A stretch of 11,129 bases of DNA, taken from assembly GCA_018500065.2 (NCBI GenBank), contig JAHBAO020000105.1, forward strand, positions 1 through 11,129. The letters are read 5' to 3'. The notes under the pieces were generated by a model. That model did no database searches. It was not told the origin of the DNA and worked only from the letters and a program-made list of their open reading frames with translations. Positions 1 to 6,702 of the stretch are shown piece after piece. The DNA is from Octadecabacter sp. Its GTDB lineage: Bacteria; Pseudomonadota; Alphaproteobacteria; Rhodobacterales; Rhodobacteraceae. How positions within the stretch are numbered: position 1 is the first letter of the stretch; each line of letters begins with the position of its first letter. The position numbers were made by a program, and so were the translations under genes.

Positions 1-1
1 G

Positions 2-1729
2 GACTTCCGCCAATGGGGCGCACGCACCGCGGGCCACCCTGAGTACGGCCACATGGAAGGTATTGAGACAACGACCGGCCCGCTTGGTCAGGGCATCGCC
101 AATTCCGTTGGCTTTGCCATTGCCGAAGAAATCCTGCGCGCGCGTTACGGCAAAGCAGTTGTGAATCACCACACATATGTCATCGCCGGTGATGGTTGCT
201 TGATGGAAGGCGTGTCCCAAGAAGCAATCGGCCTTGCAGGTATGCAAAAGCTCGGCTCGTTGATTGTATTCTTTGATAACAACAACATCACAATTGATGG
301 CACGGTTGATCTGGCTGACATCACCGACCAAAGCGCACGTTTCAAAGCGTCCGGTTGGCATGTCATCGACATTGACGGTCATGATCCTGTGGCCATTGAC
401 GACGCGATCACTGCAGCCAAGGCTGATCCACGCCCGTCGATGATTTCGTGCAAAACCCACATCGCGCTGGGCCACGCGGCACAAGACACATCCAAAGGCC
501 ACGGCGCCTTGACGGATGCTGACCAAATGGCTGCTGCCAAAGCCGGATACGGCTGGGACTACGCACCATTTGAAATTCCTGCCGATGTGAAATCACAGTG
601 GGAAGCAATGGGCGCGCGCGGTGCCGCGGCACATGCCGAATGGCAGGCCCGTTTTGACAAACTGTCCAAGGGCAAACAGGACGAATTCAACCGTGCCTTG
701 AACCTTGATGCGCCGAAAAAGCTGTCCGCAGTGATCAAGGCGTTCAAAAAGCAGGCATCCGAGGCTGGCGCGAAGGTTGCGACGCGCTCAAGCTCGGAAA
801 AGGTGCTTGAGGTTGTGAACCCTATCATGCCGGAAACCGTTGGTGGTTCTGCCGATTTGACAGGCTCCAACAACACCAAGACCGCGGACTTGGGAACCTT
901 CAACCCTGACAACCGTGCGGGGCGCTACATCTACTACGGCATCCGTGAACACGGTATGGCAGCCGCGATGAACGGTATGGTCTTGCACGGCGGCATCCGC
1001 CCATACGGTGGCACGTTTATGTGTTTCACCGACTACGCGCGTGGCGCGATGCGCCTGTCCGCGCTGATGAATGTGCCAACGACCTATGTCATGACCCATG
1101 ATTCCATCGGCCTTGGCGAGGACGGTCCAACACACCAGCCTATTGAACACCTCGCACTGCTGCGTGCCACACCCAACACCAACGTCTTCCGCCCTGCGGA
1201 CACGGTTGAAGTTGCCGAAGCATGGGAACTGGCACTGACATCCAAGACAACCCCGTCTGTATTGTGCTTGTCCCGTCAGGGCCTGCCCCTTGTGCGCAAA
1301 GAGCATAAGAACAAAAACATGAGCGCACAGGGCGCATATGTTCTGGCGGACGCCGAGAACGGCAAACGTCAGGCGATCTTGATGGCAACCGGTTCTGAGG
1401 TCAGCGTTGCTATGGCCGCCCGTGACATTCTTGAGGGCGAAGGCATCGGAACGCGCGTTGTGTCCATGCCCTGCTGGGAACTGTTCGAAGAACAGGACGA
1501 AAAGATCCGTAAACGCGTGCTTCCAGGTGGTCCGGTTCGCGTCGCTGTTGAAGCAGGCATTCGCTTTGGCTGGGATCGCTGGTTATTCGGCGAGCGCGGC
1601 AAACGTGAAAAGTCCGGCTTCATTGGCATGCATGGCTTTGGGGCGTCTGCCCCTGCCCCTGAACTGTTTGAAAAGTTCGGCATCACCGCCGAAGCGACAG
1701 CACAAAAGGTTCGCGATCTGCTGGCGTAA
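2..1729 (+). CDS. tkt: Transketolase, 5'-truncated by the window edge
   Basis: Cytoplasmic thiamine-diphosphate enzyme that moves two-carbon ketol units between sugar phosphates in the pentose phosphate and Calvin-type pathways. The frame is already open at base 2 and reads DFRQWGARTAGHPEYGH, a typical internal transketolase stretch, so the first in-window ATG at 53 is internal and roughly 95-100 N-terminal residues are missing compared with the usual length of about 670. Visible landmarks: the ThDP/metal motif GDGCLMEG (GDG codons at 188-196) ending in DNNN; the pyrimidine-domain IREHGM with the expected catalytic Glu at 947-949; the signature GEDGPTHQP around 1115-1141; and a C-terminal domain ending VRDLLA. 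It ends with TAA and is followed by a strong terminator. The two downstream gap genes act on the same triose-phosphate pool. Identity is secure; substrate range cannot be read from sequence. Confidence 0.97.
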   Translation, partial: DFRQWGARTAGHPEYGHMEGIETTTGPLGQGIANSVGFAIAEEILRARYGKAVVNHHTYVIAGDGCLMEGVSQEAIGLAGMQKLGSLIVFFDNNNITIDGTVDLADITDQSARFKASGWHVIDIDGHDPVAIDDAITAAKADPRPSMISCKTHIALGHAAQDTSKGHGALTDADQMAAAKAGYGWDYAPFEIPADVKSQWEAMGARGAAAHAEWQARFDKLSKGKQDEFNRALNLDAPKKLSAVIKAFKKQASEAGAKVATRSSSEKVLEVVNPIMPETVGGSADLTGSNNTKTADLGTFNPDNRAGRYIYYGIREHGMAAAMNGMVLHGGIRPYGGTFMCFTDYARGAMRLSALMNVPTTYVMTHDSIGLGEDGPTHQPIEHLALLRATPNTNVFRPADTVEVAEAWELALTSKTTPSVLCLSRQGLPLVRKEHKNKNMSAQGAYVLADAENGKRQAILMATGSEVSVAMAARDILEGEGIGTRVVSMPCWELFEEQDEKIRKRVLPGGPVRVAVEAGIRFGWDRWLFGERGKREKSGFIGMHGFGASAPAPELFEKFGITAEATAQKVRDLLA

Positions 1730-1751
1730 CGCCAACACCGCTAAAATAACT

Positions 1752-1798
1752 GGGGCCACAGTGCCGTGCTTAGCACGGGATTGTGGCCCTTTTCGTTT
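1752..1798 (+). terminator. Intrinsic terminator after transketolase
   Basis: A long hairpin starts 23 bases after the tkt stop. GGGCCACA (1753-1760) pairs with TGTGGCCC (1782-1789), and an inner stem CCGTGC (1764-1769) pairs with GCACGG (1773-1778) across a TTA loop. A T-rich run TTTTCGTTT follows from 1790. This is a textbook rho-independent structure and should separate tkt from the lipoprotein gene. Confidence 0.88.
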
Positions 1799-1836
1799 CT
1801 GCTAGGCTCTCAAGCTAACCGCGTGGAGCCGACATA

Positions 1837-2451
1837 ATGAAATTGACTGCCCTTTTGACCGCCGCAGCATTCGCCCTAACTGCGTGTGGTGTGCCGCAAA
1901 GTCAGATCAACCCTAAGGGCGGCATGTCGCAACCGCGTCCAATCAACACGGGCTTCACCGTCGCCCCTTCGAATGTGCCAAGCGGCCCGCTGGTCGATAC
2001 CTTTGCGGTTAACTTTCTCAATAGCATCCAAGCCCGCTCCATCGCGGAACGCCGAGAATATTGTGGCTATTTCTTCATTGATGCTGCTGGCCTGCTTCAA
2101 GGCACACCGCCCCGCCCCGGAACATTTGCAGGATGTGACATGCCAGCCCCTGCAGCAGGCCAAGGGATCGTGGCCAGCTATCACACGCACGGCGCCTACG
2201 GGCGTGCCTATGACAATGAGGTTCCCTCGGTCATCGACCTTGCGTCGGATTTTCAGTTCGGGATTGATGGTTATGTCTCAACCCCGGGCGGGCGGGTCTG
2301 GTTGGTGGATTTCCAAACCCAATCAACCCGCCAGCTGTGCGGTTTGCGCTGCGTCACGTCCGATCCGGGCTTTGTTCCGCAGAACGAAGCCGGAGTGCGC
2401 CAATCTTATTCAATCGAAACGCTGCAACGCCGGTTCGCGGGCTTCTCTTAA
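1837..2451 (+). CDS. Predicted lipoprotein with JAMM-like (DUF4329-type) domain
   Basis: 204 residues. Residues 1-16 form a short lipoprotein signal with lipobox LTAC, so the mature protein should begin at Cys17 and be lipid-anchored in the envelope. A Shine-Dalgarno GGAG lies 8 bases before the ATG. The core runs from about residue 70 to 160: E74-Y-C-G-Y, then the stretch VASYHTHG with H116 and H118, then PSVID with S131 and D134, then GYVSTPGGRVWLVD. The order Glu ... HxH ... SxxD matches the metal-binding layout of JAB/JAMM metalloproteases, although 12 residues separate the second His from the Ser, where the canonical motif has 7. From memory the HTHG/GYVSTP pattern also resembles DUF4329. 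The C-terminal part has a Cys pair (C168, C172). Function is unknown; hydrolase activity is inference. Its TAA overlaps the stop of the convergent DUF808 gene. Confidence 0.75.
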   Translation: MKLTALLTAAAFALTACGVPQSQINPKGGMSQPRPINTGFTVAPSNVPSGPLVDTFAVNFLNSIQARSIAERREYCGYFFIDAAGLLQGTPPRPGTFAGCDMPAPAAGQGIVASYHTHGAYGRAYDNEVPSVIDLASDFQFGIDGYVSTPGGRVWLVDFQTQSTRQLCGLRCVTSDPGFVPQNEAGVRQSYSIETLQRRFAGFS

Positions 2452-3425
2452 TGCTTTGCTTTTGATCCGGTGACTGCCCCGATCGCCGGCCCAATCATAC
2501 GCGTCACAATCGGGATCAGCAGCAGACCAACAGCCAACCCAAGAACACCGTCGCTAAACGCAGTGACGGCCCAATTGCCAAACCCATTGTCCCCCGCAAT
2601 CGTGTGTGCAAGATCTTTGATAAAGCCATAAGGCTGCGCCCAGCCGAGGAAGTTCGGGTCATGCAATCCATGCACAAGGATCGAGCCACCGACCCACAGC
2701 ATCGCCGCCGTGCCAACGATAGACAGCACCGTCAGCAAATGTGGCATTCCATGCACCAGCCCGCGCCCCGCGCCGCGCCCTAGTCCGGTTTTCGCATTCA
2801 GCGCCATCCAAGCCCCGACATCGTCCATCTTCACAATCAACGCGACCGTTCCGTAGACCACGATGGTAATCGCGACCGCAATCGCCGCCAGGGTCATCCC
2901 TTGCAGCCCAATAGATGCCTCGGGAAACTCAGCGACAATGCTGTTCAGCGAAATTGTCATGATCTCGGCAGAGAGAATGAAATCCGTCTTGATCGCGCCT
3001 TTGACGCGGCTTTCTTCCAGTTGTGCAGGATCACCGGCATCCATGTCCGCCTCGACGTAAGCATCCCCATGCGGTCGCAAAACATGATAAATTTTCTCGG
3101 CACCTTCAAAACAAAGGTAAAGCCCCCCGAGCATCAACAGCGGAATCAACAGCCACGGCGCAAAATAATTGAGCAGCATCGCCACAGGCAGCAGGATCAC
3201 CAATTTACTGAAAAACGACGCCCGCGCGATTTTCCAGATGATTGGCAATTCGCGTTTCGGATTCAGCCCCGTCACATACTTCGGCGTCACGGCTGCATCG
3301 TCGATGATAACCCCCGCGGCCTTGGTCCCCGCCTTGGCCGCCATTCCTGCCACATCGTCAATACTGGTCGCCGCAATCCGTGTCAGGGCTGCTACATCGT
3401 CCAACAGGGCAATCAATCCACTCAT
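2448..3425 (-). CDS. DUF808 family inner-membrane protein (YedI-like)
   Basis: A 325-residue integral membrane protein. Its N-terminus (SGLIALLDDVAAL...DDVAGMAAKAGTKAAGVIIDD), the stretch NPKRELPIIWKIA, and LLMLGGLYLCFEGAEKI are characteristic of the DUF808/YedI family, which is usually 290-330 residues long and has no established biochemical role. Hydrophobic segments lie at roughly residues 75-107 (one or two helices), 175-199, 229-254 and 290-309. An in-frame GTG at 3426-3428 precedes the ATG, but the GGAG on the minus strand sits 6 bases before the ATG and only 3 before the GTG, so the ATG at 3425 is preferred. The gene is convergent with the lipoprotein, sharing TTAA at the stops, and divergent from the first gap gene across about 270 bp. 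No promoter for it was identified. Confidence 0.93.
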   Translation of the reverse strand: MSGLIALLDDVAALTRIAATSIDDVAGMAAKAGTKAAGVIIDDAAVTPKYVTGLNPKRELPIIWKIARASFFSKLVILLPVAMLLNYFAPWLLIPLLMLGGLYLCFEGAEKIYHVLRPHGDAYVEADMDAGDPAQLEESRVKGAIKTDFILSAEIMTISLNSIVAEFPEASIGLQGMTLAAIAVAITIVVYGTVALIVKMDDVGAWMALNAKTGLGRGAGRGLVHGMPHLLTVLSIVGTAAMLWVGGSILVHGLHDPNFLGWAQPYGFIKDLAHTIAGDNGFGNWAVTAFSDGVLGLAVGLLLIPIVTRMIGPAIGAVTGSKAKH

Positions 3426-3530
3426 CACTCACTCCAAGTCTATGTTGACCCAGAACCTAGCGGTCAGTGGCGTATCCGCAAGGCCCTTGGTGATTCTTCG
3501 CGCCCATGTTTTCGCAGCGGCAACATGAAC

Positions 3531-3608
3531 GGTTAGCGCAAACGCCCGCAGATTTGCGCCAATCTGTTAGCGCAAACCTGCGGCAGCCAAGCACAGTTAT
3601 CGCTAACA
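3531..3608. promoter_or_regulatory. Cluster of three TGTTAGCGCTAACA-like operators upstream of first gap
   Basis: Three near copies of one palindrome occur in the gene-free 266 bp between the DUF808 start and the first gap start. They are GGTTAGCGCAAACG (3531-3544, 11/14 to TGTTAGCGCTAACA), TGTTAGCGCAAACC (3565-3578, 12/14) and AGTTATCGCTAACA (3595-3608, 12/14). A weaker palindromic sequence GATTTGCGCCAATC lies between them at 3551-3564. The central CG with flanking inverted TTA/TAA is typical of LacI-family operators. The second gap gene carries a still better copy. A central-carbon regulator of the CceR/PckR type is a plausible binder, from memory of the alphaproteobacterial literature. No clear -35/-10 pair was assigned. 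The rest of this intergenic region shows only the GGGACGTCCC palindrome at 3644-3653 and the gap ribosome-binding site. Confidence 0.62.
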
Positions 3609-3694
3609 TATTGATAAAAAACCGATTTAGGCTTGGTCAGTGAGGGACGTCCCCATAAGAAAGGCGCAACAGATTTGCCAAAAGGAACCGCACT

Positions 3695-4696
3695 ATGACC
3701 GTCACAGTAGGTATCAACGGATTTGGCCGCATCGGACGCTGCACCCTCTCCCATATCGCGGAAAGCGCACGCAACGATATTCAGGTCGTCAAAATCAACG
3801 CCACTGGGCCGATCGAAACAAATGCGCACCTGCTGCGGTATGACTCCATCCACGGTCGTTTCCCCGGTGAGATCACCGTCAATGACGGCAAGCTTGACCT
3901 TGGGCGCGGCCCGATTGATGTGATGTCGACCTATGATCCAACTGAACTGGATTGGGAGGGCTGCGATGTTGTTCTTGAGTGCACAGGCAAGTTCAACGAC
4001 GGCGTGAAATCCGCCGTCCACCTTGAACGTGGCGCGGGCAAAGTGCTGATTTCTGCGCCCGCCAGCAACGTCGACAAAACCATCGTCTACGGCGTAAACC
4101 ACCGCGACCTTGAGGCCGACCACCGCATGGTATCCAACGGGTCCTGCACCACCAACTGCCTTGCTCCACTTGCCAAGGTTTTGAATGACGCCATCGGCAT
4201 CGAGCGCGGCATCATGACCACGATCCACAGCTACACTGGCGACCAGCCCACACTGGACCGCCGCCACGAAGACCTCTACCGCGCCCGCGCGGCGGCAATG
4301 GCGATGATCCCGACAAGCACTGGCGCGGCGAAAGCACTCTCGTTGGTTTTGCCCGAAATGGCCGGCAAGCTGGACGGAACCGCCCTGCGCGTTCCAACAC
4401 CAAATGTGTCCGCCGTTGATCTGACATTTGAAGCGTCCAAAGATGTGACCGTAGCGGACGTGAATGCCGTCGTCGCCGAGGCCTGCGCCGGGCACATGGG
4501 CATGGTGATGTCTTATGATCCTGAACCTAAAGTTTCGATCGACTTCAACCACACACCGCAATCCTCTATTTTCGCACCGGATCAGACCAAAGTCATCGGC
4601 GGACGCACGGTGCGCGTGCTGGCATGGTACGACAATGAGTGGGGTTTCTCTGTGCGTATGGCAGATGTCGCGGCGCATATGGGGCGGTTAAATTAA
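3695..4696 (+). CDS. gap: Class I glyceraldehyde-3-phosphate dehydrogenase, probably NADP-tolerant paralogue
   Basis: A 333-residue phosphorylating GAPDH interconverting glyceraldehyde-3-phosphate and 1,3-bisphosphoglycerate in the cytoplasm. It starts MTVTVGINGFGRIGR (Rossmann dinucleotide motif) after AAGGAA, 7 bases before the ATG. The catalytic segment is SNGSCTTNC with nucleophile Cys151 (the usual Ala before Ser is Gly) and His178 in TTIHSYTGDQ; the C-terminus has the conserved WYDNEWGFS. At the end of the second beta strand it reads KINATGP where NAD-specific enzymes have IND: the Asp that contacts the adenosine ribose is Ala36. The residues equivalent to the Leu-Pro pair (187/188 in Bacillus numbering) are Arg189-Arg190. 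Loss of that Asp is associated with NADP use in gluconeogenic or photosynthetic GAPDHs, so this paralogue may work in the biosynthetic direction. That cofactor call is inference; the family assignment is secure. Operators lie upstream. Confidence 0.96.
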   Translation: MTVTVGINGFGRIGRCTLSHIAESARNDIQVVKINATGPIETNAHLLRYDSIHGRFPGEITVNDGKLDLGRGPIDVMSTYDPTELDWEGCDVVLECTGKFNDGVKSAVHLERGAGKVLISAPASNVDKTIVYGVNHRDLEADHRMVSNGSCTTNCLAPLAKVLNDAIGIERGIMTTIHSYTGDQPTLDRRHEDLYRARAAAMAMIPTSTGAAKALSLVLPEMAGKLDGTALRVPTPNVSAVDLTFEASKDVTVADVNAVVAEACAGHMGMVMSYDPEPKVSIDFNHTPQSSIFAPDQTKVIGGRTVRVLAWYDNEWGFSVRMADVAAHMGRLN

Positions 4697-4800
4697 ACTT
4701 CCTTAGCGATGTGAGAACGGCGGGTTAGAGCCCAAATTGCCGACTGTTTTGGCAGACGTTTCAAGCTGTTCAAGTTGCAACGTGGTGATAAGTTGATCCC

Positions 4801-5157
4801 ATGCTCAAGCGCGTTTTTCATTCCCTTCAAGTCTTAATGATTTTGACGAGCCCAGTACTAGCTTGCTATCCCGACCCTGATTTTTCTTACGATGATGTAA
4901 GTTCTCAGCACATTTCGATTGCGACGGCTAAAGTAACTTCCGTTGAAGTTGAAAGCTCTGAAACACAATCATGTTGGCGTGTTCATTACCTCGATGTTCA
5001 ATATCTCTATGGCTTTGGTGAAAAAGAGTTTTCTGTTAAAACTTGTTCTGATGAAGTCTCCCAAGTCGAGGCGATTTCCGAAGAGTTGGAGGGCCTTGAA
5101 TATCTAGGGTTTGTGCCAGAAGCGGAAGTTCTAGTAGGTTTTGTAGGACCCGACTAA
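4801..5157 (+). CDS. Small secreted protein of unknown function, A+T-rich, apparently truncated
   Basis: 118 residues with an N-terminal export signal (MLKRVFHSLQVLMILTSPVLA) and likely cleavage before Cys22; VLAC is a poor lipobox, so lipidation is uncertain. The mature part carries Cys58 and Cys82 and a beta-rich pattern (ATAKVTSVEVE ... CWRVHYLDVQYLYGFGEKEFSVKTC) loosely like periplasmic TIMP/netrin-type modules; this is a resemblance only and I do not recognise a family. By hand count the G+C is about 43%, far below the flanking gap genes, suggesting recent acquisition. The Shine-Dalgarno region (GTGGTGATAAG) is weak. The reading frame stays open for 43 more codons beyond the TAA, into protein-like sequence with a fourth Cys, so the intact gene probably ran to 5289. 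The sequence before it, 4697-4800, holds only a tandem TTCAAGYTG repeat (4760-4777). Confidence 0.6.
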   Translation: MLKRVFHSLQVLMILTSPVLACYPDPDFSYDDVSSQHISIATAKVTSVEVESSETQSCWRVHYLDVQYLYGFGEKEFSVKTCSDEVSQVEAISEELEGLEYLGFVPEAEVLVGFVGPD

Positions 5158-5289
5158 GATAATTCAGAAGTGAGGTATGCAATCCCTTCATGTTGGGGGC
5201 CGCTACATTTCAATTTAGGCAAGATGTCTTTCGAAGAACGGGCAGAGTTCCTGCGAGAACTTGATAACCAAATTGAAAACACTCAATAA
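5158..5289 (+). pseudogene. In-frame 3' continuation of the 4801 gene beyond a premature TAA
   Basis: Directly after the TAA at 5155-5157 the same frame reads 43 sense codons before TAA at 5287-5289. The encoded sequence looks like real protein: DNSEVRYAIPSCWGPLHF, then a charged amphipathic helix beginning MSFEERAEFLRELD. It joins naturally to the preceding LVGFVGPD and adds one cysteine, raising the mature total from three to four, as expected for two disulfides. A single substitution such as TAT or TAC to TAA would explain the break. A sequencing error or genuine stop readthrough are alternatives. The downstream stretch 5290-5385 shows only a CCTTAC/GTAAGG inverted repeat (5311-5316, 5333-5338). 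Confidence 0.5.
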
Positions 5290-5370
5290 CCGCAACGTCC
5301 GCAAAGCAGACCTTACATCCTAATTTCACATCGTAAGGCCCATCTTTAAATTCCCCCTTCATGCCGGATC

Positions 5371-5385
5371 TGCTATCCCTGCCCC
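5371..5385 (+). promoter_or_regulatory. Possible extended -10 for a leaderless transcript
   Basis: TGCTATCCC (5371-5379) fits an extended -10 (TGnTAT...) and ends 6 bases before the ATG at 5386. No Shine-Dalgarno sequence is seen before that ATG, so transcription may start at or near its A and give a leaderless mRNA. No convincing -35 was found; weak call. Confidence 0.25.
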
Positions 5386-5529
5386 ATGACAACACGCCTC
5401 GCTTTCATCCTCTTCGCGCTTATCATCGCGTTTTTCGTGCTGGATCATTACGCCCTACACCTGAACGCTGGGGTGTTTCTTGGTAAAAAGTTGGTCAATT
5501 TGATGGGCTGGATCGCATTCTGGCGTTAG
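5386..5529 (+). CDS. 47-residue single-helix membrane microprotein upstream of second gap
   Basis: A short ORF beginning MTTRLAFILFALIIAFFVLDHY. Residues 5-19 form one hydrophobic segment just after an Arg, so the helix should insert with a short cytoplasmic N-terminus. Residues 30-46 (FLGKKLVNLMGWIAFW) form an amphipathic, Lys/Trp-containing second helix ending FWR. The clean N-in topology and the composition unlike a random frame argue that it is real. I recall similar roughly 45-50-residue proteins ending in a WxAFWR-like motif in other Rhodobacterales, but cannot verify this here. No Shine-Dalgarno is visible. It ends 104 bp before the GAPDH start and 40 bp before the operator, so a gap-linked role is possible but unproven. 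Confidence 0.55.
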   Translation: MTTRLAFILFALIIAFFVLDHYALHLNAGVFLGKKLVNLMGWIAFWR

Positions 5530-5569
5530 TTCCGTTTCTGACGGGTTGACCTTTCAGCGTTTTTGACGA

Positions 5570-5583
5570 TGTTAGCGCCAACA
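5570..5583. promoter_or_regulatory. TGTTAGCGCTAACA-like operator upstream of second gap
   Basis: TGTTAGCGCCAACA matches the palindrome TGTTAGCGCTAACA at 13 of 14 positions and is the best copy in the window. It lies 50 bases before the ATG and 18 bases after a -35-like TTGACC (5546-5551), so it would cover the -10/start region; that position suggests repression. The same motif occurs three times upstream of the first gap, pointing to a shared LacI-type regulator. Confidence 0.65.
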
Positions 5584-5633
5584 GTGGCGACAAGTTGTTG
5601 CCGCATCCGCTGATCCTAAACTGGAGGCTCCGT

Positions 5634-6638
5634 ATGTCCGTAAAAGTAGCAATCAATGGCTTTGGCCGCATTGGACGCAATGTTTTGCGTTCCATCATCG
5701 AATCCGGCCGCACCGACATCGAAGTCATCGCGATCAATGACCTTGGCCCTGTTGAGACGAACGCGCACCTGTTGCAGTACGACTCAGTGCACGGTCGCTT
5801 CCCGCATCCGGTTACAACAACCGCTGACACCATCGACGTTGGTCGTGGCCCGATGAAGGTGACCGCGCTGCGCAACCCGGCTGACCTGCCTTGGGGCGAA
5901 GTTGATATCGTGCTGGAATGTACCGGTATCTTCACCTCGAAAGACGCGTGCCAAGCGCACCTTGAAAACGGATCGTCCCGCGTGCTGATTTCCGCACCTG
6001 GTAAGAACGCTGATAAAACAATCGTTTATGGTGTGAACGATGATACATTGACGTCCGACGACATCGTTGTATCCAACGCGTCTTGCACAACCAACTGCCT
6101 GTCCCCTGTTGCCAAGGTTCTGAACGACAACATCGGCATCAAGCGCGGCTTTATGACGACGGTGCACAGCTACACAGGTGATCAGCCAACGCTCGACACG
6201 ATGCACAGCGATCTTTACCGCGCACGTGCTGCGGCGATGTCCATGATCCCGACGTCCACTGGCGCTGCCAAGGCTGTTGGCCTTGTCCTGCCTGAGCTTG
6301 ACGGTGTGCTTGACGGTGTCGCAATCCGTGTTCCAACGCCAAACGTATCCTGTGTTGATCTGACATTCGAAACCAAGCGCGACACAAGCGTTGAGGAAAT
6401 CAACGCGCTGATCCACGCCGCAGCTTCCGCTGGGCCGCTGAAGGGTATTTTGGGTGTGACCGACAGCAAACTGGTGTCGATGGATTTCAACCATGATCCG
6501 CATTCATCAATCTTCGCGACGGATCAAACCAAAGTGATGGACGGTAACCTGTGCCGCATCCTGACGTGGTATGACAACGAATGGGGCTTCTCTAACCGCA
6601 TGGGTGACACAGCCGTCGCGATGGGGAAACTCATCTAA
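5634..6638 (+). CDS. gap: Class I glyceraldehyde-3-phosphate dehydrogenase, NAD-type
   Basis: A 334-residue phosphorylating GAPDH of glycolysis/gluconeogenesis. The start is the ATG at 5634, giving MSVKVAINGFGRIGRN, because GGAGG (5623-5627) is 6 bases upstream; an in-frame ATG at 5595 would add 13 residues absent from the family. The catalytic motif is SNASCTTNC with Cys151, with His178 in TTVHSYTGDQ, and WYDNEWGFSNRM lies near the end. Unlike the first paralogue it retains Asp36 in AINDLGP, the residue that recognises the NAD ribose, so it is expected to be the NAD-dependent catabolic form. The two proteins align without gaps through most of their length, implying an old duplication. It is followed 20 bases later by a strong terminator, so it is probably transcribed alone or with the microprotein. 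Confidence 0.97.
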   Translation: MSVKVAINGFGRIGRNVLRSIIESGRTDIEVIAINDLGPVETNAHLLQYDSVHGRFPHPVTTTADTIDVGRGPMKVTALRNPADLPWGEVDIVLECTGIFTSKDACQAHLENGSSRVLISAPGKNADKTIVYGVNDDTLTSDDIVVSNASCTTNCLSPVAKVLNDNIGIKRGFMTTVHSYTGDQPTLDTMHSDLYRARAAAMSMIPTSTGAAKAVGLVLPELDGVLDGVAIRVPTPNVSCVDLTFETKRDTSVEEINALIHAAASAGPLKGILGVTDSKLVSMDFNHDPHSSIFATDQTKVMDGNLCRILTWYDNEWGFSNRMGDTAVAMGKLI

Positions 6639-6658
6639 ATTCGCAAAGATACTAAAAG

Positions 6659-6690
6659 AAAAGCCGCTCCAAACTGGGGGCGGCTTTTTT
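6659..6690. terminator. Bidirectional intrinsic terminator between gap and coaD
   Basis: AAGCCGCTCC (6661-6670) pairs with GGGGCGGCTT (6677-6686) around the loop AAACTG. TTTTTT follows on the plus strand (6685-6690), and A-rich sequence before the stem gives a T-run when read on the minus strand. It should end both the rightward gap transcript and the leftward coaD transcript, which stops at 6703. Confidence 0.9.
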
Positions 6691-6702
6691 CGGTCTAAGG
6701 GG

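Noticed and set aside
3533..4678. Long minus-strand ORF (381 codons) opposite the first gap gene
   Set aside because: It is the antisense of the clear GAPDH gene; its His/Val/Gly/Asp-rich composition is typical of shadow frames in high-G+C genes.
4760..4777. Tandem repeat TTCAAGCTG/TTCAAGTTG before the A+T-rich gene
   Set aside because: Only two imperfect 9-base units; could be chance, with no link to a known site.
5311..5338. CCTTAC...GTAAGG inverted repeat before the microprotein
   Set aside because: Six-bp arms with a 16-base loop and only TTT afterwards; too weak for a terminator or operator call.
5210..5395. Minus-strand 61-codon ORF between the A+T-rich gene and the microprotein
   Set aside because: It overlaps the better-supported plus-strand extension (5158-5289), has no Shine-Dalgarno or domain-like composition, and its start lies inside the microprotein.
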